Below, in pieces: positions 46,115-53,567 of a stretch of DNA of 64,000 bases (positions within the stretch are counted from its first letter, which is position 1; each line of letters begins with the position of its first letter). A program made the translations under genes and the position numbers. The notes under the pieces were generated by a model that was given only the letters and a program-made list of their open reading frames with translations, ran no database searches and was not told the DNA's origin. Source of the stretch: Paeniglutamicibacter psychrophenolicus (GTDB taxonomy: Bacteria; Actinomycetota; Actinomycetes; Actinomycetales; Micrococcaceae); contig NZ_JAUSSH010000005.1 of NCBI RefSeq assembly GCF_030812255.1, positions 62,001 to 126,000 of the forward strand, given 5' to 3'.

Positions 46115-46945
46115 TTACGCCGTCGGGGGCCTCCGCGAAAAATACGGGTCTTCGCCGGCCAGCGCCCTGGCGGTGGCGCTCGCAGCGGCGGCAATCGCCT
46201 CTTCGAGGCCACACCCGTTCAGCAAGGCACCCACGGTTGTGCCCAGGAAGCAGTCCCCTGCACCCTTGGCCCGGCTTTCAACCAGTGGGGTCTTCACCAA
46301 ACGTGTTCCCGCATCCGTGACCAGCAGCGTGTCCACGGTCGCGGCACCGGGGCCGGATGAGGGTGCGGCACTGGTGACAGCAACCCATCGGAGCGTTGGG
46401 GTCAGCAGCGACCGCGCCCGTTCTTCCGGCGAGTGGCCGCCGCGTCCCTCGGTGAGCAATCCAAGCTCAAAGTTGTTGGGCGTGACCGCGCCCGCCAAGG
46501 GGATCAGGTGCTTGACATAGCCGTCCACGACCTCGGGGGCCGTGTAGAGGCCGACATCCTCATCCCCCATGGCCGGATCCACCACCAGCTGGATGCCGGG
46601 GTTGATCTCGCGCACCCGGGAAAACCATTCGCCGATGATTCTTGCCTGGCCCGGATGCGCCAGATACCCGACACAGACGAACTTTGCTTCCCCGAGGACC
46701 GCACGCGCCAGAAGGTCATCAAGGATCCCGCCGAGCCAGCCGTCGTCCAGCGCTCCCCCGGCCAGCGATGGATAGTGGGGCAGGTTGCTGAACATGACGG
46801 TCGGGATGCAGACGACCCGGTGCCCGGCCCGTTCAATCATCCTGCCGATCACGGTGTTTCCCACCGAGCCAAAGGCCAGTTGGGAGCTGATGACGACGGC
46901 GGCAACCGGGCGTCGGTCCAATTCGTAGGGCAGGTCCGGGCTCAT
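46115..46945 (-). CDS. pyridoxal kinase (PdxY/PdxK-like, ribokinase superfamily)
   Basis: The protein has 276 residues. Ribokinase-fold motifs: VISSQLAFGSVGNTVIGRMIERAG (pyridoxal-binding start), VVDPAMGDEDVGLYTAPEVV, VTPNNFELGLL and the anion-hole/catalytic GAGDCFLGTTVGALLNG. These match PdxY-type pyridoxal kinases, which phosphorylate pyridoxal to PLP. The next gene downstream on the same strand is upstream in transcription: the PLP homeostasis protein starts the unit and this gene follows after 12 bases. The pair is a plausible vitamin B6 salvage and balance unit. Confidence 0.88.
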   Translation of the reverse strand: MSPDLPYELDRRPVAAVVISSQLAFGSVGNTVIGRMIERAGHRVVCIPTVMFSNLPHYPSLAGGALDDGWLGGILDDLLARAVLGEAKFVCVGYLAHPGQARIIGEWFSRVREINPGIQLVVDPAMGDEDVGLYTAPEVVDGYVKHLIPLAGAVTPNNFELGLLTEGRGGHSPEERARSLLTPTLRWVAVTSAAPSSGPGAATVDTLLVTDAGTRLVKTPLVESRAKGAGDCFLGTTVGALLNGCGLEEAIAAAASATARALAGEDPYFSRRPPTA

Positions 46946-46957
46946 GGGACGCGCTGC

Positions 46958-47773
46958 CTACTGGGCGGCGGTGTTGGGCGCTGCGGGCTTCTCGCCGGCG
47001 AACCCGGGCCAGTAGTGGCTGTCGGGCAGTGCCCGTGCACCGAAGATGCCTTGGCCCACGCGGACGACGGTGGCGCCTTCCTGGATGGCGAGTTCGAAAT
47101 CGCCGCTCATACCCATGGACAACTCTTCGATCTCCATGCCCTCCGGTGCGCTCTCGCGCAGCATGTCACGCAGCTCCCGCAGGCGCACGAAGCATGCCCG
47201 CACCGCCTCCTTGTCATCGCTGAACAACGCCAGGGTCATCAGGCCCTTGACGTGGAGCCGGTCGAATTGCGGGAGCTGGTCGACGAATTCCTGCACCTCG
47301 GCCGGCGGGAGCCCGAACTTGCTTTCCTCGTTGGAGGTGTTGACCTGGACGAAAACATCGAGCTGGCGGTCCTCGGCCTCGAGCCGGCGCTGCAGTGCCG
47401 CGGCCTGGCGGATGTTGTCCAGCGCCTGGAACTCGTCGGCGAATTTCGCCACGAACTTCGCCTTGTTGGTCTGCAGGTTGCCGATGACCGAGAACTTCAA
47501 TCCCGGGATGTCGGCAAGGTTCTCGGCCTTGCGCGCGGCCTCCTGGACCTTGTTCTCCCCCAGGAAATCCATTCCCGCCGCAACGGCCAGGCGCAAGCGG
47601 TCCTCGGGCACGGTCTTGCTGACCGGCAGCAGGCGGATCGAGGCGGGATCGCGCCCCACCTTGCGCGCGGCGGCATCGATGCGGGCCCTGATGGAGGCAA
47701 GGTTGTGCTTGAAATCCTCGATGGAGCTGGCGTGGGCTGCGGCGGGTTCGGGGGTGTTCACGGGCAATGTCAT
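46958..47773 (-). CDS. YggS family pyridoxal phosphate homeostasis protein (PLPBP)
   Basis: The protein has 271 residues from ATG 47773; the frame extends further upstream and a GTG at 47794 is possible. TIM-barrel PLP-binding protein: VSKTVPEDRLRLAVAAGMDFLGENKVQEA with the PLP Lys in the SKT motif, FSVIGNLQTNKAKFV, VQVNTSNEESKFGLPP, and LSMGMSGDFELAIQEGATVVRVG. It lacks the C-terminal domain of alanine racemase, as expected. It buffers PLP rather than catalysing a reaction. The first ~20 residues are poorly conserved. Co-transcription with the pyridoxal kinase fits its role. Confidence 0.93.
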   Translation of the reverse strand: MTLPVNTPEPAAAHASSIEDFKHNLASIRARIDAAARKVGRDPASIRLLPVSKTVPEDRLRLAVAAGMDFLGENKVQEAARKAENLADIPGLKFSVIGNLQTNKAKFVAKFADEFQALDNIRQAAALQRRLEAEDRQLDVFVQVNTSNEESKFGLPPAEVQEFVDQLPQFDRLHVKGLMTLALFSDDKEAVRACFVRLRELRDMLRESAPEGMEIEELSMGMSGDFELAIQEGATVVRVGQGIFGARALPDSHYWPGFAGEKPAAPNTAAQ

Positions 47774-47876
47774 GGCGGGGGCAGAGTCTTTCACGATGAG
47801 GAACTTCGGATGCTTCAACGCAGGGCCCAAGCGGGTCGATGCGCCACGGCCAACATAGCACGACGATGCGGAGCCC

Positions 47877-49001
47877 CTAGTCACGATCGGGTGCAAGTTC
47901 ATTTGCGCCAGGCCCGGACGCATGCGGCGAGGCCGGTGCCGCATGGTGCGGCAATCGGCGTGCCAGGTAGCGGGCATCGCGTCCCGCGCCACCGATGATC
48001 CCGGACGTCAGCCCGTACTGGAACGGAAGGCCCATGAACCCCAGCCCGGGGACCCGGGTGCTGATCCCCCGGTCGTGGAAGGGATGGCCCGCCTCGTCCA
48101 CTTCCAGGCCATGGACCCAGGAGAAGTCGGGCCGGTACCCCGTCGCCCAGATGATCGTGGATGCCTCGATTGCCGTCCCGTCTTGCGCCACCATCACGCC
48201 GTCGCGCACGTCGGCGATCTTTCCGGCACGGATGACCCCTGCGGAGTCGACGTCCTCCACCGTCAGGCCGATCAGTGGTGCACCGTGGGCAAGGACCTCC
48301 TTGGCGACCTTGCGTCCCGCCGGCGTGGAACGCGTCAGCATGCGGTGGACCAGCAGCCAGTACAGCGCCGGCGCGAAATGGATGAGGGCGTCGGGCACAT
48401 GGGCGGTCGGTTTCCCGCACAGCGTGACTTCCCGGCTGGCGGCCAGCTCGCAGGCGATCTGGGCCCCCGAGGTGCCGAATCCCACCACGGCAACCGGGCC
48501 TTCGGGAAGCAGCTGCGGGTTTCGGTACTCGCTCGAATGCAGCTGGGTCGTGCCGGCGGAAATCCGGTCGGCAAACGCCGGGATCTTCGGAGCCTGGTGG
48601 ACGCCGGTGGCCACGACCACGCGGTCCGCGGTGAAGATCCCGTCGGTGGTGTGCACCGTGAATCCCCCGTCCGCGCCAAGGTCCATGCCCGTGGCGGTGG
48701 TCGAGGAACGGATCGGCATGCCAAAGGCCTCGGCGTAGGCTTCCAGGTAGTCGGCGACGGCACCGGCCATGGGAAGATCTCCGCGCCTGGCCGGGAACCG
48801 GCGCCCCGGCAGCCCGTCGTGTGCCGCGGGCGTGAAAAGTTGCAGGGAATCCCAGCGCGATCGCCAGCTGCTGCCCGGTGCCGGCCCGGAATCCAGCACG
48901 ACGTGGTCCTCGCCTGCTTTCCCCAGTTCGTGGGCCATGGACAACCCGCAGTGGCCTGCTCCCACGATGATCGTGCCGTGGTTGTTGGTCTGGCTTTGCA
49001 T
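47877..49001 (-). CDS. flavin-containing monooxygenase-like FAD/NAD(P)-dependent oxidoreductase
   Basis: The protein has 374 residues. FAD motif IIVGAGHCGLSMAHELG, then WRSRWDSLQLFTPAAHDGLPG as in CzcO/FMO-like proteins. The NAD(P) motif is VAVVGFGTSGAQIACELA, and the terminal ATGYRPDFSWVHGL is the FMO-type ATG motif. The substrate is not evident. It is divergent from a TetR gene, with a 33-base palindrome between them, so it is probably the regulated target. The C-terminal ~25 residues (His/Ala-rich) are variable. Confidence 0.87.
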   Translation of the reverse strand: MQSQTNNHGTIIVGAGHCGLSMAHELGKAGEDHVVLDSGPAPGSSWRSRWDSLQLFTPAAHDGLPGRRFPARRGDLPMAGAVADYLEAYAEAFGMPIRSSTTATGMDLGADGGFTVHTTDGIFTADRVVVATGVHQAPKIPAFADRISAGTTQLHSSEYRNPQLLPEGPVAVVGFGTSGAQIACELAASREVTLCGKPTAHVPDALIHFAPALYWLLVHRMLTRSTPAGRKVAKEVLAHGAPLIGLTVEDVDSAGVIRAGKIADVRDGVMVAQDGTAIEASTIIWATGYRPDFSWVHGLEVDEAGHPFHDRGISTRVPGLGFMGLPFQYGLTSGIIGGAGRDARYLARRLPHHAAPASPHASGPGANELAPDRD

Positions 49002-49043
49002 GGTGGACTCCTTGGTTCCGCGCGTAGCGACCCCTCGTTCATT

Positions 49044-49076
49044 AGAATACTCTTCCAGTCAGTGGAGCGCTATTCT
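49044..49076. promoter_or_regulatory. palindromic operator between the flavoprotein and TetR genes
   Basis: AGAATA-4-TCCA-5-TGGA-4-TATTCT, symmetric over 33 bases (49044-49049, 49054-49057, 49063-49066, 49071-49076). It ends six bases before the TetR ATG. It is probably the autoregulatory site of the TetR protein and controls both divergent genes. Confidence 0.6.
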
Positions 49077-49082
49077 TTTGTC

Positions 49083-49712
49083 ATGGAGTCCACCCCGATG
49101 GCCAAGCCCAACCGCCGGGCGCAGCAGAGCGCCGAGACCAGTGCGTTGATCATTTCCACGGCACGCAACCTCTTCATGGAGCAGGGCTTCGTCCCCACCA
49201 CCATCGAGAAGCTGGCGCGCGAATGCGGGGTAGCTGTCCAGACCATCTACAACTCGGTGGGCACCAAGACGCAGATCCTGTCCCGGATAATCGACCAGGC
49301 GGCCTCGGGCGAACGTGCACCGGCATCCCCGCTCGAGTTCCTCGCCGCCGAGCTGGAGCGCACCGCCACGCCCGACGACGTTGCAACGGTCCTGTCGGCG
49401 TGGTTTGCCGAAGTCAACGGGCGCATGGCACCGGTCCACAAGGTCCTTTCCGACGCCGCGGCGGTGGATCCCGCGGCGGCGACCCTGCAGCGGGCCCGCG
49501 ATGTCCAGCGCTTTGAGCGCTACCTGGCGGTGCCTGGCCTGCTGCGGGACCGCGGGGGGCTGCAAGGCGGACAACAGGACGAGGATGTCGCGGCACTGAT
49601 CTGGAACACCGGGCATCCCCAGGCCTACCGTTTCCTGGTCGCCGAACGGGGCTGGTCGTCGGAGCGCTACGAACGCTGGTGCCATGCGACGCTGGCCGGC
49701 ACATTTTCCTGA
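49083..49712 (+). CDS. TetR family transcriptional regulator
   Basis: The protein has 209 residues from ATG 49083. The N-terminal HTH (ARNLFMEQGFVPTTIEKLARECGVAVQTIYNSVGTKTQIL) is followed by an all-helical ligand domain. The second helix of the motif reads VAVQTIYN, as usual. The divergent flavoprotein is the likely target through the operator at 49044-49076. The C-terminus ends in the bidirectional hairpin region shared with the PhnA gene. Confidence 0.9.
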   Translation: MESTPMAKPNRRAQQSAETSALIISTARNLFMEQGFVPTTIEKLARECGVAVQTIYNSVGTKTQILSRIIDQAASGERAPASPLEFLAAELERTATPDDVATVLSAWFAEVNGRMAPVHKVLSDAAAVDPAAATLQRARDVQRFERYLAVPGLLRDRGGLQGGQQDEDVAALIWNTGHPQAYRFLVAERGWSSERYERWCHATLAGTFS

Positions 49713-49747
49713 ACGCGCAGCGAAGACCATTCCCGCGGGCACGGCAA

Positions 49748-49782
49748 GGCGCCGCCCTTCCCCCGAGGGAAAGGACGGCGCC
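49748..49782. terminator. probable bidirectional terminator between TetR and PhnA genes
   Basis: GGCGCCG near 49748 pairs with CGGCGCC at 49776-49782, and the inner CCTTCC/GGAAAGG pairs with one bulge. AAAA follows on the plus side. It lies between two convergent genes. Confidence 0.5.
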
Positions 49783-49804
49783 AAAAGTCCGCTTCCGGGT
49801 GCGG

Positions 49805-50155
49805 CTAGACCTTCTTGACGACGGAGGACTTCAGGTGCATCGGCCCGAAACCGTCGACCTTGCACGAGATGTCGTGGCCGTCTATGGGGTCGACCAGGCG
49901 GATGTTGCGCACCTTGGTGCCGACCTTGATGGACTGGGCCTGGCCCTTGACCTTCAGGTCCTTGACCACGGAGACGGTGTCGCCATCCGCCAGCACGTTG
50001 CCAACCGAGTCCTTGATGACCGTTTCCTGCGGCTCCTCGACGGTTTCCGCTTCGGCGGTCCACTCGTGGGCGCACTCGGGGCAGACCAGCAGGGCACCCA
50101 TCTCGTAGGTGTAGGGGCTTGAACAATGCGGGCACGATGGCAGAACGTCACTCAT
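49805..50155 (-). CDS. phnA: PhnA family zinc-ribbon protein
   Basis: The protein has 116 residues; ATG 50155 (MSDVLPSCPHCSSPYTYEMG) is used, although the frame continues upstream. The zinc ribbon is CPHC...CPECAHEW in the first 30 residues. The C-terminal PhnA domain follows (VIKDSVGNVLADGDTVSVVKDLKVKG, then GTKVRNIRLVDPIDGHDISC). Despite the name, PhnA proteins are not required for phosphonate use, and the biochemical role is unclear. It is the last gene of a minus-strand group. Confidence 0.92.
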   Translation of the reverse strand: MSDVLPSCPHCSSPYTYEMGALLVCPECAHEWTAEAETVEEPQETVIKDSVGNVLADGDTVSVVKDLKVKGQAQSIKVGTKVRNIRLVDPIDGHDISCKVDGFGPMHLKSSVVKKV

Positions 50156-50165
50156 GGCACCCATT

Positions 50166-50531
50166 CTAGGCGGCGGGCACAAATCGGTGGCGCGAAACCC
50201 GCTTCCGGGGCACGTCCGCGACCCTGAAGCGGCACACCTGCTTCCTGTCTTGGGTGCCGGTGGGCGGTGCCGCACGGCGCACCCGCGCGGCGAACACCCC
50301 GGCAATCCCGACGGCCAACGCCAGCACCACGGGCAGCAGCCAGAGCAGCAGCAGGCTTACCACCCACGCCACCGCCTGCCGTGCGGTTCCGACCCCGCAC
50401 CGGGCCATGGCCGCCGCGACCAGGACCACAGGCAGCCACCGTGCCACCGCCAACACCGCGGGAACCACCGGGGGCGCGGTACCCGCACCCAGGACCATCG
50501 TTGGCGCGTACAGCCACGGCTCCACCGACAA
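50166..50531 (-). CDS. small membrane protein (or C-terminal part of a disrupted one)
   Basis: The open frame encodes two or three hydrophobic segments (VVPAVLAVARWLPVVLVAAA and AWVVSLLLLWLLPVVLALAV, then GIAGVFAARV), ending with a basic tail. A TTG at 50531 or GTG at 50525 could start it, 12-18 bases after the stop of the preceding frame; neither has a ribosome site. The same frame also carries the N-terminus of the upstream ORF, so the two could once have been one gene. No family is recognised. Confidence 0.4.
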   Translation of the reverse strand: MSVEPWLYAPTMVLGAGTAPPVVPAVLAVARWLPVVLVAAAMARCGVGTARQAVAWVVSLLLLWLLPVVLALAVGIAGVFAARVRRAAPPTGTQDRKQVCRFRVADVPRKRVSRHRFVPAA

Positions 50532-50542
50532 CGCCGCCGGGG

Positions 50543-51008
50543 TCAGCCGACCAAGGCCCCCCGGCGCCCGGCGCGGGCCACCAGGAACAACGCCGCAAGC
50601 CCCAGGACGACGCCCAGCGCGATGACGACCAGCACGCCGCCGAAGTAGATGTTCGCCGCCATCGTGGCATCCAAGCCGTCCCGGACCACCGCGGCGGTCT
50701 GGATCGCCGCACAGGCGATGGTCGCGAAGGCGAGGGTCGCGAAGGCTCCAATCCCTGCATGGGCGGAGGCCTGCCCCGCGCCGCCGGGGGTGCTGCGCGG
50801 ACCGCCACTCCGGCGACCCCGGGCCCAGGATGACTATGGAAAGGATCTGCGCGAGGAAGTACTGGCTGAAAGGCAGCAGCACGCTGGGCATGTCCTCGTG
50901 CAGGGTGTCGATGGCCTGCAGGTTCTGCAGCGGGAGCCCCAGGCCCGTGGCCAGCCACGGCAGCGGGCCCACGCCGACCGCGCCGATCCCCACAAGAAGT
51001 ACCACCAT
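50543..51008 (-). pseudogene. membrane protein, frame-disrupted
   Basis: The N-terminus (MVVLLVGIGAVGVGPLPWLA, SVLLPFSQYFLAQILSIVIL) reads in one frame from ATG 51008 to about 50825. The next membrane segments (GIGAFATLAFATIACAAIQT, IYFGGVLVVIALGVVLGLAA) lie in another frame that ends at 50543 and has no usable start of its own. A shift in the G-rich stretch near 50800-50825 joins them into a four-helix membrane protein of about 155 residues. Either a true frameshift or a sequence error in a homopolymer run would explain it. Function is unknown. Confidence 0.5.
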
Positions 51009-51125
51009 GTCCGGTGTTTGTTACCGGGCCGCGGCCGGGCCTACGGATTCGGGGTTGACGTCATGGCTTGCATTCGTCCATGGTCCGGCGGGGCAAGCCG
51101 TCGGTGCCTGGTTCACGCCGCGACC

Positions 51126-51677
51126 TCAGGCACCAAGAAGCCGACCGACGCCCACCGCGGCACAGGCCCACAGGACACTGACGAAGGTCCCGAGGATGAA
51201 CTGCTCGGCGGCGGCGTGCTGCTTGAGTTCGGAGAACCTGCCAAGACCCTTCACCGCCAGGACCACGGCCAGGCCCTCGGGCCAGGCGGCCCAGAGCGTC
51301 GCGGCAATCGCCGCGCGTTCCAGCAGCCCGATCCACATGCCCCCGCGCAGCGGGCTGGCATCCGGGTCGTGGTCTTCGCCGGCATGGTCCCGTGCCCGCC
51401 TGAACGCCGCGAGCCGGAAGACGGTCTCCGTGACGGGCCCGCCGCCAAGTGTTGCCGCGGCCACGCTGGCAACGATGACCAGCTCAGGGGGAACCTGCCC
51501 CGCCCCGGGGGCGTGGTTGCCCAGTGCGGCGAGGATTCCGGCGAGCGCCAGCGCCGCCACCAGCAGGGCGCTGGTCAGCGATTGCTTCAGCGGCCAGCGG
51601 AAGCCCGAAGCGGCGAAATACCGCGGGGCACCCAGGGCGAGTACCGCCAGGAGCAATACCCAGGCAATCCAGTTCAT
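51126..51677 (-). CDS. membrane protein partner of the SatD-like gene
   Basis: The protein has 183 residues. ATG 51677 overlaps the SatD-like stop by four bases (ATGA). It has four to five hydrophobic segments, with LVIVASVAAATLGGGPVTETVF in the middle and GLLERAAIAATLWAAWPEGLAVVLAVKGLGRFSELKQHAAAEQFILGT toward the end. That last region, with Glu/Lys in the membrane-adjacent loops, is shared with actinobacterial proteins that sit next to SatD genes. The physiological role is not known. Translational coupling suggests that it works with the SatD-like protein. Confidence 0.72.
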   Translation of the reverse strand: MNWIAWVLLLAVLALGAPRYFAASGFRWPLKQSLTSALLVAALALAGILAALGNHAPGAGQVPPELVIVASVAAATLGGGPVTETVFRLAAFRRARDHAGEDHDPDASPLRGGMWIGLLERAAIAATLWAAWPEGLAVVLAVKGLGRFSELKQHAAAEQFILGTFVSVLWACAAVGVGRLLGA

Positions 51678-52279
51678 GTGCGTCGTCCGCCTTCCGCGTT
51701 CAGGGCATATTCGTGCAGGGCCGCACCTGCCGCGGCGGCCAGCCGGGTGGCTTCGTACCAAAGCCCGGAGGCCAGCCGTGCCGAGACCGCCTGCTGCGAG
51801 ATGCCCAGCCTGGCCGCGACCTGCTGTTGGGTCAGGCCCCGGGAGACCAATATGCCAGCTTCGGCCGACGATTCGGTGCGGCGCGCGTTGACCATCGCGA
51901 CCAGTTGCAGTTCGGCCTCCAGGCGTTCGGCCCCGTTGCCGGGCCCGGACAGGGCCAGGGACCCGCTGGAGCCCTTGGCCCGTTCCACGGCGTCGCGGGC
52001 GTGTTCGAAGGCGGGACCGCGGCCGGCGCGCGTCTGCTCGGGCATCGGGGTCTCCACGGCCCCGACGCCGATCCCCACGCTCCATTCCCCCGTGCGTGCC
52101 ACGTCCAGGGCCAGGGCTACCGCGGTGGCACCGTCCCGGAGCACGCCCTGGATCTCGTCGCCGGCGGTTCGCTCGAATCCGCGCACGGCTTCGTAGTCGG
52201 TGGCCAGCCGCTGCAGCAGGGCCTCGACCTTGTCCGGTCCCGACCGGGAGCGGCGCTGGTCTATGGTGATGATGATCAT
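51674..52279 (-). CDS. SatD-like protein with C-terminal helix-turn-helix
   Basis: The protein has 201 residues from ATG 52279 (MIIITIDQRRSRSGPDKVEA). The N-terminal part matches the SatD pattern: short strand with Asp, then LLQRLATDYEAVRGFERTAGDEIQGVL, WSVGIGVGAVETPMPEQTRAGRGPAF. The C-terminal ~70 residues contain a helix-turn-helix (LTQQQVAARLGISQQAVSARLASGLWYEA), so it probably binds DNA. SatD genes were first described in a streptococcal acid-tolerance locus, where their function is uncertain. The promoter just upstream carries a regular array of half-sites that it may bind. Confidence 0.75.
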   Translation of the reverse strand: MIIITIDQRRSRSGPDKVEALLQRLATDYEAVRGFERTAGDEIQGVLRDGATAVALALDVARTGEWSVGIGVGAVETPMPEQTRAGRGPAFEHARDAVERAKGSSGSLALSGPGNGAERLEAELQLVAMVNARRTESSAEAGILVSRGLTQQQVAARLGISQQAVSARLASGLWYEATRLAAAAGAALHEYALNAEGGRRT

Positions 52280-52282
52280 TCC

Positions 52283-52328
52283 ACAAATGTACAGACTTGT
52301 ATGACTCTTTACAAGCCTCAAGATTTGT
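52283..52328 (-). promoter_or_regulatory. leaderless promoter embedded in a 14-bp-periodic ACAA/TTGT array
   Basis: Half-sites ACAA (52283-52286), TTGT (52297-52300), ACAA (52311-52314) and TTGT (52325-52328) alternate with starts exactly 14 bases apart. On the minus strand TTGTAA (52314-52309) and TACATT (52291-52286) with a 17-base spacer form a good promoter whose -10 ends six bases before ATG 52279, implying a leaderless mRNA. Confidence 0.6.
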
Positions 52329-52437
52329 AGATGAAAACACAAGGCGAACGGCTGGCGCGGCGCCGCCATCCCCGTTGCCCCGTCCATCCGCGGGGGCATA
52401 GCATCCAAGGGGTGAGGATAGTTGCGATGGAACATCC

Positions 52438-53205
52438 ATGCCCCGCCACCTGATCGTCCACGGTGCAGGCTCCCGGCTGTCCTGCACCGTCTCGCCCGGC
52501 ACCGGTCCCGAGGTGTTCTTCCTCAACGGCGCATTTTCCACCGGCCACGATTGGAAGCAGGTCCTGCGCGACCTGTCCCCCGACCACCACACCGTGACCT
52601 TTGACGCCCGCGGACGGGGCCGCTCGCCAAGCCACGCGGACTATTCGTTTTCCGGGGCGCTGGACGACGTGGCCAGTGTGCTCGCCGCCGCGAAGCTGCA
52701 GCACCCCATCCTGGTCGGCTGGTCGCACGGGGCCACCCTGGCCCTGCGCTACGCCGCCACGCATCCGGGCGCGGTTGCCGGGATCGTGCTCATTGACGGT
52801 GACTTCCCCGTGCGGGTCTTCCACGAAAAGGCACAAAGACGCATCCGCAGGCAGTACCGGCTGCTCAAGGCACCGATGGCCGTGCTTGGCTCCCTGGGCA
52901 TCATGTCCACGCTGGCGCACCACCGGGCCGCCGACCTGGTGGTGGAGCTAGATGAGATCGACGCGGGGCTGCTGCCCGATTACCGCTCCCTGGACTGCCC
53001 CGCGCTGATCATCGCAGGCTCGGGGCCGCACCCGGGCTCCCCCGCGGCGGAAATGCGCACGATGCGCGCCGCGGCGGCACTGGCCTGCGGGGCCAACGCG
53101 CGGGTACGGCTGTTCTCCACGGTTCCGGCCAACCACCTGCGGATCCTGTCCAGGCATCCCACCGTCATCACCTCCGCCATCCACGCCCTGGCCTCCCGCA
53201 CCTAG
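52438..53205 (+). CDS. alpha/beta hydrolase
   Basis: The protein has 255 residues from ATG 52438. Nucleophile elbow GWSHGAT at about residue 95. Upstream are the oxyanion strand VFFLNGAFSTGHDW and FDARGRGRSPSHADY, typical of the AB_hydrolase_1 family. The acid and His are likely Asp in the LDCPALIIAGSG region and His in TVPANHLRIL. Without a signal peptide, it should be cytoplasmic. Substrate is unknown. It has a 158-base divergent region with the SatD-like gene. Confidence 0.87.
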   Translation: MPRHLIVHGAGSRLSCTVSPGTGPEVFFLNGAFSTGHDWKQVLRDLSPDHHTVTFDARGRGRSPSHADYSFSGALDDVASVLAAAKLQHPILVGWSHGATLALRYAATHPGAVAGIVLIDGDFPVRVFHEKAQRRIRRQYRLLKAPMAVLGSLGIMSTLAHHRAADLVVELDEIDAGLLPDYRSLDCPALIIAGSGPHPGSPAAEMRTMRAAAALACGANARVRLFSTVPANHLRILSRHPTVITSAIHALASRT

Positions 53206-53567
53206 CCACCGCGCCCTGGCCGGCGGACCGCACCCCGGGCGGCGCCCGGACAACCCCTTGACTTGCCGGAATTTGCGGCGACACTTTAGTCAGGAGCACC
53301 CCGGAACCACCGCCCGGCAGGGAATGGGGACCACCAACGCCGGGCACACCACCGGTTTCCGGGAAACACTCGCCTGACTTGCACCCCCGGGTGCCTTGGG
53401 GCTCACGCCATCGGCCCGATGGTGCCGTTGCGGCACCCACCGGGATGGCGAATCGGTGCCGCGAAGCCGCGGTGCCTCCCGATCCGACGCCGTCCGCCCG
53501 GCTGCCGGCAGCACCACCACGCACGGGGCCGCCACCCGCGCACCCGCCTCCCCAGGAGAACCCACCC
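53206..53567. other. intergenic region before the FAD oxidoreductase
   Basis: About 360 bases. TTGACT at 53258-53263 could be a -35 element, with no convincing -10 at normal spacing. AGGAGA at 53554-53559 is the ribosome site of the next gene. Nothing else was recognised. Confidence 0.35.
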
